From the NCBI RefSeq assembly GCF_049639735.1, contig NZ_JBEVVA010000003.1, positions 1,116,001-1,180,000 of the forward strand: DNA of 64,000 bases. Reading direction: 5' to 3'. The notes under the pieces were generated by a model, which was not told the DNA's origin, did no database searches, and saw only the letters and a list, made by a program, of their open reading frames with translations. This DNA comes from Elusimicrobium simillimum (GTDB taxonomy: Bacteria; Elusimicrobiota; Elusimicrobia; Elusimicrobiales; Elusimicrobiaceae). Positions 25,089 through 32,605 of the stretch are shown here, piece after piece. The translations under genes and the position numbers were made by a program. Position 1 is the first letter of the stretch, and each line of letters begins with the position of its first letter.

Positions 25089-25811
25089 TTATTGGTGCCT
25101 GGGGTCAATTTTGGCTGCGGCTTCGTCAAATCTGCCGTAGGTGCTTATATTTTTTTCATAAGCGGTTTTAGGGTCTGTGCCTTTTTTAATGGCGTCCATC
25201 ATTTTGCCAAGGTGCACAAATTTGTAGCCGATAACTTCGCCGCCCTCTTTGTCTAAACCAAGCTCAAGAATATAGCCCTCGGCCATTTCAAGGTAGCGTA
25301 CGCCTTTGTCTTTGGTGCCGTACATGGTGCCGACCTGTGAGCGTAAACCTTTGCCTAAGTCTTCCAGGCCCGCGCCTATGGGTAAGCCGTTTTCTGAGAA
25401 AGCGGTTTGTGTTCTGCCGTATACTATCTGCAAGAAAAGCTCTCTCATGGCTGTATTAATAGCGTCGCACACTAAGTCTGTGTTAAGAGCTTCTAAAATA
25501 GTTTTGCCTGTAATAACTTCGGCGGCCATGGCGGCGGAGTGCGTCATACCGCTGCAGCCTAAGGTTTCTATTAAGGCCTCTTCAATTACGCCGTTTTTAA
25601 CGTTTAAAGTTAATTTGCACGCGCCCTGTTGGGGTGCGCACCAGCCCACACCGTGGGTAAGACCGCTGATATCGGTTACTTGTGTGGCTTTTACCCATTT
25701 ACCTTCTTCAGGTATGGGCGCCGGGCCGTGTTTGGGGCCGCGGGCTACACTACACATTTGCTGTACTTCATGTGAACATTCATACTGACATTTTTTTGTG
25801 TCACAGCTCAT
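25089..25811 (-). CDS. NifU-like iron-sulfur scaffold-family protein (GGGtGRT partner)
   Basis: This 240-residue protein opens with a Cys cluster (SCDTKKCQYEC, QQMC), then a NifU_N/IscU-like domain with WCAPQQGACKLTL and ETLGCSGMTHSAAMAAEVITGK, where the Cys ligands resemble those of IscU. It is longer than IscU at both ends. It precedes the GGGtGRT gene in a two-gene operon, a conserved pair. Assembly or delivery of an Fe-S cluster to a specific partner is plausible. GGAGACAAT precedes the ATG. Confidence 0.85.
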   Translation of the reverse strand: MSCDTKKCQYECSHEVQQMCSVARGPKHGPAPIPEEGKWVKATQVTDISGLTHGVGWCAPQQGACKLTLNVKNGVIEEALIETLGCSGMTHSAAMAAEVITGKTILEALNTDLVCDAINTAMRELFLQIVYGRTQTAFSENGLPIGAGLEDLGKGLRSQVGTMYGTKDKGVRYLEMAEGYILELGLDKEGGEVIGYKFVHLGKMMDAIKKGTDPKTAYEKNISTYGRFDEAAAKIDPRHQ

Positions 25812-25964
25812 ATTGTCTCCTCTAAGTTAAATATAAAAACTAAAACAAAGCATAAAAATAAGGCGGACGTGCGCCTTAAAAAGTTAGTTTAGCTATATGC
25901 TTATTTTATAAAATTTAGAGGAGTTTGTAATAATCTCCCTTTACAAAAGGGAGAAATAATAGTG

Positions 25965-26690
25965 TTAACCTTTAAGGTGTTTTACTCTGGCGCCGTATTT
26001 TTCCGCCAATACCTCGTTACCATCGTCACCGCCGGCGTTTGAGCTGGAATATACAGGTGTTTTAATGCCTTTAGCCAACAGTAACTCTACCGCCCTAAAA
26101 TAAACAGCGTTTATTATAGCCGCCCCTGTTATTGTGGAAAGCGGCCCTACTTTCTTGCCGTCGTATAACTCTATATTCGCCTCGTCTTTACCCGCCAGAT
26201 TATCTATAACAATATCAGCGTAATCAGCCAACTTCTTGCCGCTTGAATGGCGGGAGGGGGACGCTTTTTGCGCCCCATACGCAGTTATAACAATAACTTT
26301 AAGCCCGCGCTTTTTAGCGTAAATAGCGGTGTCTATCCCGGCAGGGTTACGGCCGGAGTTGGAGATTATAATAATGCAGTCCTGCGGGCGCATATCGTGC
26401 GAGGCAAGTATAGGTAAAACATAGCCCTCTTGCCGCTCAATCATAGTGCCAGCCTCCGCCCCGTGCTGGAACATCAACGCCGGGTCCAAAATCGCGCTTA
26501 TTTGCACCGGCGCGCCGCTGCGGTGAAAGCCCTCCAGCGCAACACTGCCGCTGTGCCCCGCGCCAAATGTGTGCACTATGCCATCGTGTTCAATAGTATT
26601 GGCCACTATAGCGGCGGACTCATCTATATTGGCGTCTTTATCCAAAGCTTGTAGAAGTTTAACGGCTTCCTGCAAATATTTGTTTTTCAT
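25965..26690 (-). CDS. SIS-domain protein (sugar isomerase-like, UPF0309-type)
   Basis: This 241-residue cytosolic protein has a single sugar isomerase domain: HTFGAGHSGSVALEGFHRSG near residues 40-58, DCIIIISNSGRNP near 104-116 and GLKVIVITAYGAQ. Such proteins bind phospho-sugars as isomerases or sensors. The length and pattern fit the uncharacterised UPF0309 group rather than GmhA or MurQ. The gene stands alone between repeats. Just downstream (25924-25951) is a small CTCCCTTT/AAAGGGAG palindrome that may act as its terminator. Confidence 0.82.
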   Translation of the reverse strand: MKNKYLQEAVKLLQALDKDANIDESAAIVANTIEHDGIVHTFGAGHSGSVALEGFHRSGAPVQISAILDPALMFQHGAEAGTMIERQEGYVLPILASHDMRPQDCIIIISNSGRNPAGIDTAIYAKKRGLKVIVITAYGAQKASPSRHSSGKKLADYADIVIDNLAGKDEANIELYDGKKVGPLSTITGAAIINAVYFRAVELLLAKGIKTPVYSSSNAGGDDGNEVLAEKYGARVKHLKG

Positions 26691-26743
26691 ACTTTCATTT
26701 TAACAATAATAAAATAAAAAAACATATTAAAGAATGAGAGAAA

Positions 26744-26783
26744 AGACTACTTGTAGGGGCGGACCTTGTGTCCGCCCTTTATA
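26744..26783. repeat. GTAGGGGCGGA intergenic repeat
   Basis: TTGTAGGGGCGGACCTTGTG followed by TCCGCCC forms a short palindromic element. An inverted relative lies at 32463-32515. Confidence 0.7.
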
Positions 26784-26793
26784 ATGGCATACA

Positions 26794-26820
26794 AATAAAA
26801 AAGGCCCCTTTCGGGGCCCT
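26794..26820 (-). terminator. Terminator of asnS
   Basis: On the minus strand GGGCCCCGAAAGGGGCC is followed by TTTTTTATTT, about 15 bases past the asnS stop. Confidence 0.85.
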
Positions 26821-26834
26821 TAGTTTAATATTAT

Positions 26835-28130
26835 TTACGGTCTGATTTTATCCATCATTCTGGCAAACGGGATAGTCTCGCGCACGTGGTGCAGGCCGCA
26901 TATCCAGCGTACCATTCTCTCCACGCCCATACCAAAACCGCTGTGCGGCACGCTGCCGTATTTGCGCAGGTCAAGGTACCAGTCCATAGATTCGGGCTCA
27001 ATACCCTGGTCTTTCATGCGCTGTACGAGGGCATCGTAATCATCTTCACGCTCACTGCCGCCTATAATCTCACCGGCGCCCTCCGGGCCTATAACGTCCA
27101 TAGCCAGTACAACCTTGGGGTTGTTTGGATCGCGCTTCATATAAAAAGCTTTAATGTCGGCCGGATAGCGGTGTATGATAACAGGGCGGTCGTAATGGTT
27201 GGAAATTAAAGTTTCCTCGTCGCCGCCTATGTCGCCGCCCCAGTCTGTGGGGTTGCCAAGGTCATTTAACAGTTTTATAGCGTCTGTATAATCTAAACGG
27301 GGGAAAGGTTTTTTAACCGCTTCAAGCTTGCTGATATCCCTGTCTAAAGCTTCCAGTTCTTCACGTCTGTTTTTGAGCACACGCTCCACTATGTAAACTA
27401 TAAAGTCTTCAGCCAGTTCCATATTGTCGTTTAAAGTGTTAAAAGCTACTTCAGGCTCAACCATCCAAAATTCTGTCAAATGGCGGCGGGTTTTAGATTT
27501 TTCCGCCCTAAAGGTTGGGCCAAAGCAATATACTTTGCCAAGTGCCATGGCCGAAGCCTCGGCGTATAACTGGCCGCTTTGGCTGAGGTAGGCTTTCTCG
27601 TCAAAATAATCTGTTTCAAAAAGTGTGCTTCTGCCTTCGCAGGCGGCGGGAGTAAGGATAGGGGAATCAACCAGCGTAAAATCACGCTCTCTAAAAAAAT
27701 CTCTTATGGCGTTGATAATCTCATCACGCACTTTAAGTATGGCTACCTGGCGGTTAGAGCGCAGCCAGAGGTGGCGGTTTTGCATAAGAAAAGCGTCGCC
27801 GTGTTCTTTGGGGGTAATAGGGTAATCTACTGATTTACCTATAACGGCCAAATCTTTCACGTCAAGTTCAAAACCCAGTTTAGAGCGTTTATCTTCTTTA
27901 ACGGTGCCGGTAACGGAGATCGAGGTTTCCTGCGTTAAATTAGAGGCGAGTTCAAAAACTTCAGGCGTTACATTACCCTTAAAAACAACACATTGTATAA
28001 TGCCGCTGCCGTCACGCAGTTGCAAAAAGTGCAGTTTTCCGCTGCTGCGCATATTGTAAAGCCAACCCTTTAAAATTACTTCTTTGCCAAGGTAGTTGCC
28101 AATCTTATTTATATAAACTCTTTCGCTCAT
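26835..28130 (-). CDS. asnS: Asparaginyl-tRNA synthetase
   Basis: AsnRS charges tRNA-Asn with asparagine. The 431-residue class IIb enzyme has an N-terminal OB fold (about 15-100, LKGWLYNMRSSGKLHFLQLR), class II motif 2 FRAEKSKTRRHLTEFWMVEPE near 205-225, and motif 3 GFGMGVERMVRWI near 400. The Asn-type (not Asp-type) assignment rests on the KSKTRRHLTEFW block. A second hallmark is GGSEREDDYDAL. Presence of asnS means the organism need not use the indirect GatCAB route for Asn. AGGAATTATT precedes the ATG. Confidence 0.95.
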   Translation of the reverse strand: MSERVYINKIGNYLGKEVILKGWLYNMRSSGKLHFLQLRDGSGIIQCVVFKGNVTPEVFELASNLTQETSISVTGTVKEDKRSKLGFELDVKDLAVIGKSVDYPITPKEHGDAFLMQNRHLWLRSNRQVAILKVRDEIINAIRDFFRERDFTLVDSPILTPAACEGRSTLFETDYFDEKAYLSQSGQLYAEASAMALGKVYCFGPTFRAEKSKTRRHLTEFWMVEPEVAFNTLNDNMELAEDFIVYIVERVLKNRREELEALDRDISKLEAVKKPFPRLDYTDAIKLLNDLGNPTDWGGDIGGDEETLISNHYDRPVIIHRYPADIKAFYMKRDPNNPKVVLAMDVIGPEGAGEIIGGSEREDDYDALVQRMKDQGIEPESMDWYLDLRKYGSVPHSGFGMGVERMVRWICGLHHVRETIPFARMMDKIRP

Positions 28131-28218
28131 AATAATTCCTTTTACTAAAGTATTATTTCATTTTATCAAATAAATACTGTACTGTGTAGACGGCATAAAT
28201 GATATAATATAAGAAATT

Positions 28219-29664
28219 ATGAAGAAAACTATGTTAACAATATTAGCGGTGTTTGCGGCCGCTAATATTATTTTTGCGCAAAATTGCCCGTATACTTATG
28301 AACAATTTATAAATAATGTATACGTTTGTGATCAGACGGAAGACATAAAAACCTGTGCCGCGCTTGCCACACAATGCCCTGATATACGTAACAACAAAAA
28401 CCAAAGCGCCGCAATGCGCATAGCCTACTTTGCCCGCCCGGCCACATTAAAAGCTATGTTTGAAGCTGGCCTGGAACTGCCTTTAAAATATAAAACAGAA
28501 AAAGAGTATGTAGACAACTCTTCCCGCTTTATCTGTGATATGGTAAAAAATTATCACAAAGGGACATTGTCTTTAGAAAAATTTAAAATACTTTATAAAA
28601 AAGCTAAACAGAAATATGAGTCTTATTTTTGCACTAACGATGATGCCGCCATACACTTTAGCCCGTTGGAACTGGCAATGATACTAGGCCATAAAGAACT
28701 GGCGCATTATATGCAAAGCACTTCAAGCATGCCGGACTACTACGCCTTGGCTGACTTTAAAGCGCCGCAAGGCATTTTTGAAACGGAAGAAAAAACGCGC
28801 TGGCTTGCTTACCTGCAAGACCCTAAATATATTAGATTTATAGATAAAAATTTTGACTACAGTATTTTAATGCCTTTTGACACTGAAGTGCTTGTAGTGG
28901 GGGAATACCATTACGGCCAATACTATAAAGAAGTCACCCGCATAGCAAAAAGCCTGCAGTGTAAGGGGGGGCTGACGCACTTTGCCTCTGAGTTTTTACT
29001 GGAAATGCAAGAAGAGGATATTGCCAAATTTAAAGAAACCGGCAACGACTGCTACCTTAATATAGAAGAAGATTACACAACCGGCCGCGATGATGTTAAC
29101 CGTTATTGTTTAAACGCTTTATTTTGCGATATTAACATACTTCCGCTTGAGCGCAACAAAGACCTGCTGGGTAGAGATTATAAAGACAGCAAAGCCGCTA
29201 AAAAGAAATTGCGTGACCTGCAAACAAAAAAAGCACCTGAAACAGAAATTATAGCCTTTGACCAAAGGCTTGACAGAAGCAATGTTACCACAAGAAATTT
29301 TAGCTGGACAGAGCTTATAACCAAAACATTAAAAACGGCAAATAAGCCAAGAATGCTGGCCTATATGGGAAAAGGGCACAGCCACTTTAATATACCGGAA
29401 GATTTTAACGTAGGCCCGCTGCTGATAAAAGAAGGAGTAAAAGCCAAAAGCGTTTCTATAGTAGGGGAACATTTTGCCATGGCGCCGGACTCACTGTACT
29501 TTAGACATTTCGGCTTGGAAAATAAACACTTTGTATTTTTTGTCCCGAAAGAATTTAGAGAAATGACGGGCACAGATTATTTTATACATTTACCCACCAA
29601 CGGCAAACAGGAAAAGAAACTTAAAAAATATATTGAAGAATATTCCACGACTTATGATTATTAG
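28219..29664 (+). CDS. Secreted protein with C-terminal ChaN/EreA/TraB-like domain
   Basis: This 481-residue protein has a signal peptide (cleavage before QNCPYT). The N-terminal part (25-180) has several Cys and an ankyrin-like helical pattern (SPLELAMILGHKELAHYM). The C-terminal part resembles the haem-binding ChaN/EreA/TraB superfamily: EVLVVGEYHYG (Glu229, His231) and LAYMGKGHSHFN (His387, His389), the GExH and GxxH marks of that fold. The function may be a metal-dependent hydrolase or haem/metal binding. No Shine-Dalgarno is seen; TATAAT (28203-28208) ends 10 bases before the ATG, suggesting a leaderless mRNA. Confidence 0.72.
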   Translation: MKKTMLTILAVFAAANIIFAQNCPYTYEQFINNVYVCDQTEDIKTCAALATQCPDIRNNKNQSAAMRIAYFARPATLKAMFEAGLELPLKYKTEKEYVDNSSRFICDMVKNYHKGTLSLEKFKILYKKAKQKYESYFCTNDDAAIHFSPLELAMILGHKELAHYMQSTSSMPDYYALADFKAPQGIFETEEKTRWLAYLQDPKYIRFIDKNFDYSILMPFDTEVLVVGEYHYGQYYKEVTRIAKSLQCKGGLTHFASEFLLEMQEEDIAKFKETGNDCYLNIEEDYTTGRDDVNRYCLNALFCDINILPLERNKDLLGRDYKDSKAAKKKLRDLQTKKAPETEIIAFDQRLDRSNVTTRNFSWTELITKTLKTANKPRMLAYMGKGHSHFNIPEDFNVGPLLIKEGVKAKSVSIVGEHFAMAPDSLYFRHFGLENKHFVFFVPKEFREMTGTDYFIHLPTNGKQEKKLKKYIEEYSTTYDY

Positions 29665-29679
29665 ATAATCACAAAATAA

Positions 29680-29718
29680 AAAATCCCCGGCATTTAAACA
29701 CTGCCGGGGATTTTTGTT
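29680..29718. terminator. Bidirectional terminator
   Basis: AAAATCCCCGGC/GCCGGGGATTTTT lies between the convergent 28219 and 29729 genes. Confidence 0.85.
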
Positions 29719-29728
29719 TTATACTAAT

Positions 29729-30121
29729 TTAAATATTGCTATTTGCTTCGCACGCCTTGGCAAGGCCTTTTTTACAGGCTTTCTTATACAGCTTTTTAGC
29801 GCCGGCCGCGTCGCCGTTGCCCTCTTTAATAAGGCCCGCGTTGTAGCAGCCGCTTTTCTCGCTTTTGGAACACGCCATTAGGAAGTATTCCTGCGCTTGG
29901 GCGGTATTTTCCTGCTCTAAAGCTATGAAGGCCGCCTGGTTGCAGGCGTTAGCCGCGCCTTTGGCGCAGGCGTCACCGTAAACTCTTTTAGCGTCCTCTA
30001 TATTACCCGCTTTTACGGCGTTTTGGGCGGAGCACATATAACCGGTGTTTTCAACTTTCACAGTTTTAGCGCAAGCGGCGGCAAACAAAACACACATAGA
30101 CAAAATAATAACTTTTTTCAT
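29729..30121 (-). CDS. Sel1/TPR-like cysteine-rich lipoprotein
   Basis: This 130-residue protein has lipobox FAAAC (Cys17) and three roughly 33-residue helical repeats with a Cys pair each (GDACAKGAANACNQA, LMACSKSEKSGCYNAG, KKACKKGLAKACEANS). The pattern is that of Sel1-like repeats with the Cys spacing of Helicobacter Hcp proteins, where disulfides cross-link each repeat. Such proteins are exported and bind other proteins. The partner here is unknown. GGAGG precedes the start. Confidence 0.8.
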   Translation of the reverse strand: MKKVIILSMCVLFAAACAKTVKVENTGYMCSAQNAVKAGNIEDAKRVYGDACAKGAANACNQAAFIALEQENTAQAQEYFLMACSKSEKSGCYNAGLIKEGNGDAAGAKKLYKKACKKGLAKACEANSNI

Positions 30122-30262
30122 AAATCCTCCGTTAGTAACCAGCTTAGTGATATGGTAGTAAATTTTTGCGCGGCAAATAAATATATTTTTGTTTTACTTC
30201 TAAGAATTTTTAAGAATCAATTTTTAATATTTGGTATAATATTTATGTTGAATTTGATTTTA

Positions 30263-30335
30263 GGGCGTGTAGCTCAGTTGATAGAGCGCCTCGTTCGCAA
30301 CGAGGAGGTCGTGGGTTTGATTCCCATCACGTCCA
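30263..30335 (+). tRNA. tRNA-Ala (anticodon CGC), A19-U56 variant, no encoded CCA
   Basis: The cloverleaf is acceptor GGGCGTG/CACGTCC with the G3-U70 alanine identity pair, D arm GCTC/GAGC, anticodon stem CCTCG/CGAGG with loop TTCGCAA (CGC), T arm GTGGG/CCCAT, discriminator A. The D loop is AGTTGATA, so position 19 is A, and the T loop is TTTGATT, so position 56 is U. The near-universal G19-C56 tertiary pair is replaced by A19-U56. CCA is not encoded, unlike tRNA-Arg. TATAAT lies about 23 bases upstream. Confidence 0.95.
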
Positions 30336-30344
30336 TAATATAAA

Positions 30345-30373
30345 AGGCATCCCGTTAAGGGGTGCTTTTTTTA
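30345..30373 (+). terminator. Terminator of tRNA-Ala
   Basis: GCATCCC/GGGGTGC stem then a run of seven T. Confidence 0.8.
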
Positions 30374-30410
30374 TTATGGAATCTTGTTCATTTTATAAAT
30401 TTACATCCGC

Positions 30411-30456
30411 AAAATAAAACCCAAGCGTTAAAATGTTAACGCTTGGGTTTTATTTT
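30411..30456. terminator. Terminator of the 30471 gene (bidirectional form)
   Basis: AACCCAAGCGTTAA/TTAACGCTTGGGTT is a perfect 14-bp stem with A-rich left and T-rich right flanks. Confidence 0.8.
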
Positions 30457-30470
30457 AAATTTTTATTTGT

Positions 30471-31235
30471 TTATTTGCCGCTTTTAGCGCACCAGCCTGC
30501 GTCACAATGATATCCGTCGCATGTGCACTGCACTTCACCTTTTTCAACGGCGGGTGGTTCTATGGCAGGGTAAGCAACCATTGTAACAGCATCTATTTTT
30601 GGCAAAACCATTAAACAACCTGTTTTGTCTGAACAGTCTTTACCATTGCAAGATTTACCATGATGTATACCAGGTCCATACTCAACGGCAGGCGGTTCTA
30701 TGGCGGGGTAAGAAACTGTAACGTCAGCCTCTATTTTAGGCTTAATCATAAAGCAGCCGTGTGAGGAGCAATCTTTGCCGTCACAATTCTTTGCATGGTA
30801 AATGCCGGGTTCTATAATATCTTCGCCAGACTGCGCGGGCACTGCGATAAAATTGCCCTTTTCGTCGCCTTGTTTAATATAAATACCTGGGCGGACTTTG
30901 CTTGTGCGCACAACATAAGAACTAATATTTTCATTAGATGTCATGTTTGTATCCCCTTCTAAACAAAGGCAGGAGTGCGGGTCACGGGTATAATGGGGGT
31001 TGGCCTCCAGGCCAATCATAGCGCAAAACCTTTCGCCTGCGGGAGCCTCTTTTTCTTCAGCCTTTTTGGCTGCCATTTCTTTTTCATAGGCTTGTTTAAA
31101 GTGCGCCTGGGCTTCTTCAAATGTGGCAAACTCTAATGCCATGGCTGAGGCATTCTTGTACGCTTTTTTTGCGTTCTGCGCGTTTGCTGTCACAGCTACG
31201 GCGCAAATAAGGGCTAACAATAATATTTTTTTCAT
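30471..31235 (-). CDS. Secreted Cys-rich protein with two tandem repeats
   Basis: This 254-residue protein has a signal peptide (TANAQ cleavage near residue 20) and a charged helical segment (25-65). Two 45-residue repeats lie at about 143-186 and 188-232: PGIYHAKNCDGKDCSSHGC and PGIHHGKSCNGKDCSDKTGC, each ending in YPAIEPPAVE. A final Cys cluster (CTCDGYHCDAGWC) follows. The C-x-GKDC and multiple Cys suggest disulfide knots or metal sites in an oxidising compartment. It is under regulon site C. No known family is recognised. Confidence 0.75.
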   Translation of the reverse strand: MKKILLLALICAVAVTANAQNAKKAYKNASAMALEFATFEEAQAHFKQAYEKEMAAKKAEEKEAPAGERFCAMIGLEANPHYTRDPHSCLCLEGDTNMTSNENISSYVVRTSKVRPGIYIKQGDEKGNFIAVPAQSGEDIIEPGIYHAKNCDGKDCSSHGCFMIKPKIEADVTVSYPAIEPPAVEYGPGIHHGKSCNGKDCSDKTGCLMVLPKIDAVTMVAYPAIEPPAVEKGEVQCTCDGYHCDAGWCAKSGK

Positions 31236-31267
31236 TTTAGTTCCTCTCTGTTAAGTTACTTAATTAA

Positions 31268-31327
31268 ATTATAGCATTAACGTCATAAAAAACATGGGTC
31301 AAAAGACCTATTTTTGATATAGGCCCT
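31268..31327 (-). promoter_or_regulatory. Regulon site C: palindrome plus -10 box upstream of 31235
   Basis: The promoter-proximal half TAGGTCTTTTGACCCATG (31293-31310, minus strand) is full. The distal half is shortened to GGGCCTATA because it runs into the stop codon of the upstream gene. TATAAT (31268-31273) starts 23 bp after GACC. The conserved spacing supports it as a member of the set. Confidence 0.65.
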
Positions 31328-31744
31328 ATAATAGCGCCAGTACGCCAATCTCCGTTACTTCAACACTGTCTTCTTTCATTTTTTCATCTATTTGCTCTTT
31401 GGTAAGACAGGGGGCTTCTTGGGTTATGTCGCCTTTATAAAATTGGTTTACCAACAGTTTTTGCTCTGTGCAATACACAGCCAAAAGTGAAACTGCCTCA
31501 TTGTGCATAACGGCGGAACCTGTTTGCGCGGCGGAAAGCATAAAATTGTTGATAATATCAAGCTGCCGTTCTTTAGGTAAAGTTTTAAAATCAACAGGCT
31601 CAGGGTCCTGTTCTTGGGGGCGGGAATATCGGCGCTTTGCGCCGCCTTAACTTTAGCGTCAAAAACCGCCTGCAAATCCTGCGTTGTGCCCGCGCTAAGC
31701 GTGGCGGACAATAATACGGCAAATAATATAAAAAGTTTTTTCAT
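31326..31744 (-). pseudogene. Small secreted protein, frameshifted in a C-run
   Basis: The first frame encodes a signal peptide (MKKLFILFAVLLSATLSAG) and TTQDLQAVFDAKVKAAQSADIPA, then runs into nonsense. The continuation, PQEQDPEPVDFKTLPKERQ through LSAAQTGSAVMHNEA to EVTEIGVLALL and the stop at 31326, is in the next frame. The break is in GCCCCCAAG near 31618, where one extra C would give a 139-residue protein. The restored protein has two Cys and no recognised family. It has its own regulon palindrome (site D). The lesion may be a real mutation, a phase-variable tract or an assembly error. Confidence 0.75.
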
Positions 31745-31764
31745 ATAAATATCCTCTACAAGAT

Positions 31765-31835
31765 TTTATAGAAACACAATACAAAAAACCAGGGCCTAAA
31801 GACCTATATTTTAAATAGGTCCTTAGACCGTCTGG
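31765..31835 (-). promoter_or_regulatory. Regulon site D: palindrome plus -10 box upstream of 31744
   Basis: ATAGGTCTTTAGGCCCTGG (31789-31807, minus strand) faces CCAG-AC-GGTCTAAGGACCTAT (31815-31835). TATAAA (31765-31770) starts 22 bp after GGCC. No -35 hexamer is evident. Confidence 0.7.
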
Positions 31836-31855
31836 GGGGAACAGTAATAATCTTA

Positions 31856-32347
31856 TTATCTGCCGCTGTTAATACTGCGTATGCTTGCGCCTGTTACTTT
31901 GCCGGCGTTGCCGTCCGGGCCGCCATTACCTTTTGAGGGGGCTGAAGCATTGTTTTTATTGCCGCGCCCAGAACCTTTGTTATTAGCTTGTCCGGCGGCA
32001 GCTTTATCGCCCTTGTTATTATTGCCGCCTATATGTCCGTTATTTTGTTTTTTATTGTTATTATTGCCATAAAAAGAGGCTTTTTGAGGTTCTTTCTTAT
32101 TATTGTTTTTACCATGGTTTACATTTTTATTACCGTTTATATTCGTATGGTATTTACCATGGTTAGACTTAGAAGACGCTATTATAACAGGTTGCTTAAC
32201 CTTTTCCTTCACTATAACTGTTTCAGTATGGTAGGAGGGCTGGTCAAATATATAAACGCTGTCATAACTGCGGGCGGTATACCCGCCGGTTGTGGCGCAA
32301 GCGCCTAAACATAAGGTTGATAACATAAGTATTAATACTTTTTTCAT
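31856..32347 (-). CDS. Asn/Gly/Lys-rich lipoprotein, low complexity
   Basis: This 163-residue protein has lipobox CLGAC (Cys near 17), a short structured part (YTARSYDSVYIFDQPSYHTE...) and then, from about residue 60, a disordered tail of Asn, Gly and Lys runs (NGNKNVNHGKNNNKK, GGNNNKGDKAAAG) ending SINSGR. It may be an extended linker or surface-exposed adhesive tail anchored in the membrane. GGAGGC precedes the ATG. No function is known, and the low complexity makes homology unreliable. Confidence 0.72.
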   Translation of the reverse strand: MKKVLILMLSTLCLGACATTGGYTARSYDSVYIFDQPSYHTETVIVKEKVKQPVIIASSKSNHGKYHTNINGNKNVNHGKNNNKKEPQKASFYGNNNNKKQNNGHIGGNNNKGDKAAAGQANNKGSGRGNKNNASAPSKGNGGPDGNAGKVTGASIRSINSGR

Positions 32348-32462
32348 AAACGGCCTCCTTTACTGCAAAATCTACTGCTTATAGTGCTAAAACGCAGCGG
32401 AGGTATATTTTATTGCAAAATTCTACCAACCGGTAGGTAAAATATTCTAAAGGCCGCAATAG

Positions 32463-32515
32463 ATAAATTGTTAAGCGGCGGCGGGCGGAGACCAGCTCCG
32501 CCCCTACAGTTATAT
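32463..32515. repeat. GTAGGGGCGGA intergenic repeat, inverted copy
   Basis: GCGGGCGGAGACCAGCTCCG then CCCCTACAG is the reverse-complement relative of the 26744-26783 element. Confidence 0.7.
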
Positions 32516-32551
32516 TTTTATCCAAGATATTAGCATTAATACTTCTTAGTA

Positions 32552-32583
32552 CAAAAAAATACCCCGCCATATGGCGGGGTATT
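32552..32583 (-). terminator. Terminator of the pyruvate:ferredoxin oxidoreductase gene
   Basis: ATACCCCGCCAT/ATGGCGGGGTAT is a perfect 12-bp stem, followed on the minus strand by TTTTTT. Confidence 0.85.
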
Positions 32584-32605
32584 TATACTAAACTATTTTG
32601 CTTAC

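Noticed and set aside
31326..31541. Separate small gene of 71 codons
   Set aside because: It is the C-terminal half of the frameshifted secreted protein at 31744. The frame continues upstream of its ATG to the C-run break, and no ribosome site is present.
32420..32450. CTACCGGTTGGTAG palindrome upstream of the 32347 lipoprotein as a seventh regulon site
   Set aside because: The core differs (no AGGTCC/GGACCT) and the spacing to TATAAG does not match the six sites.
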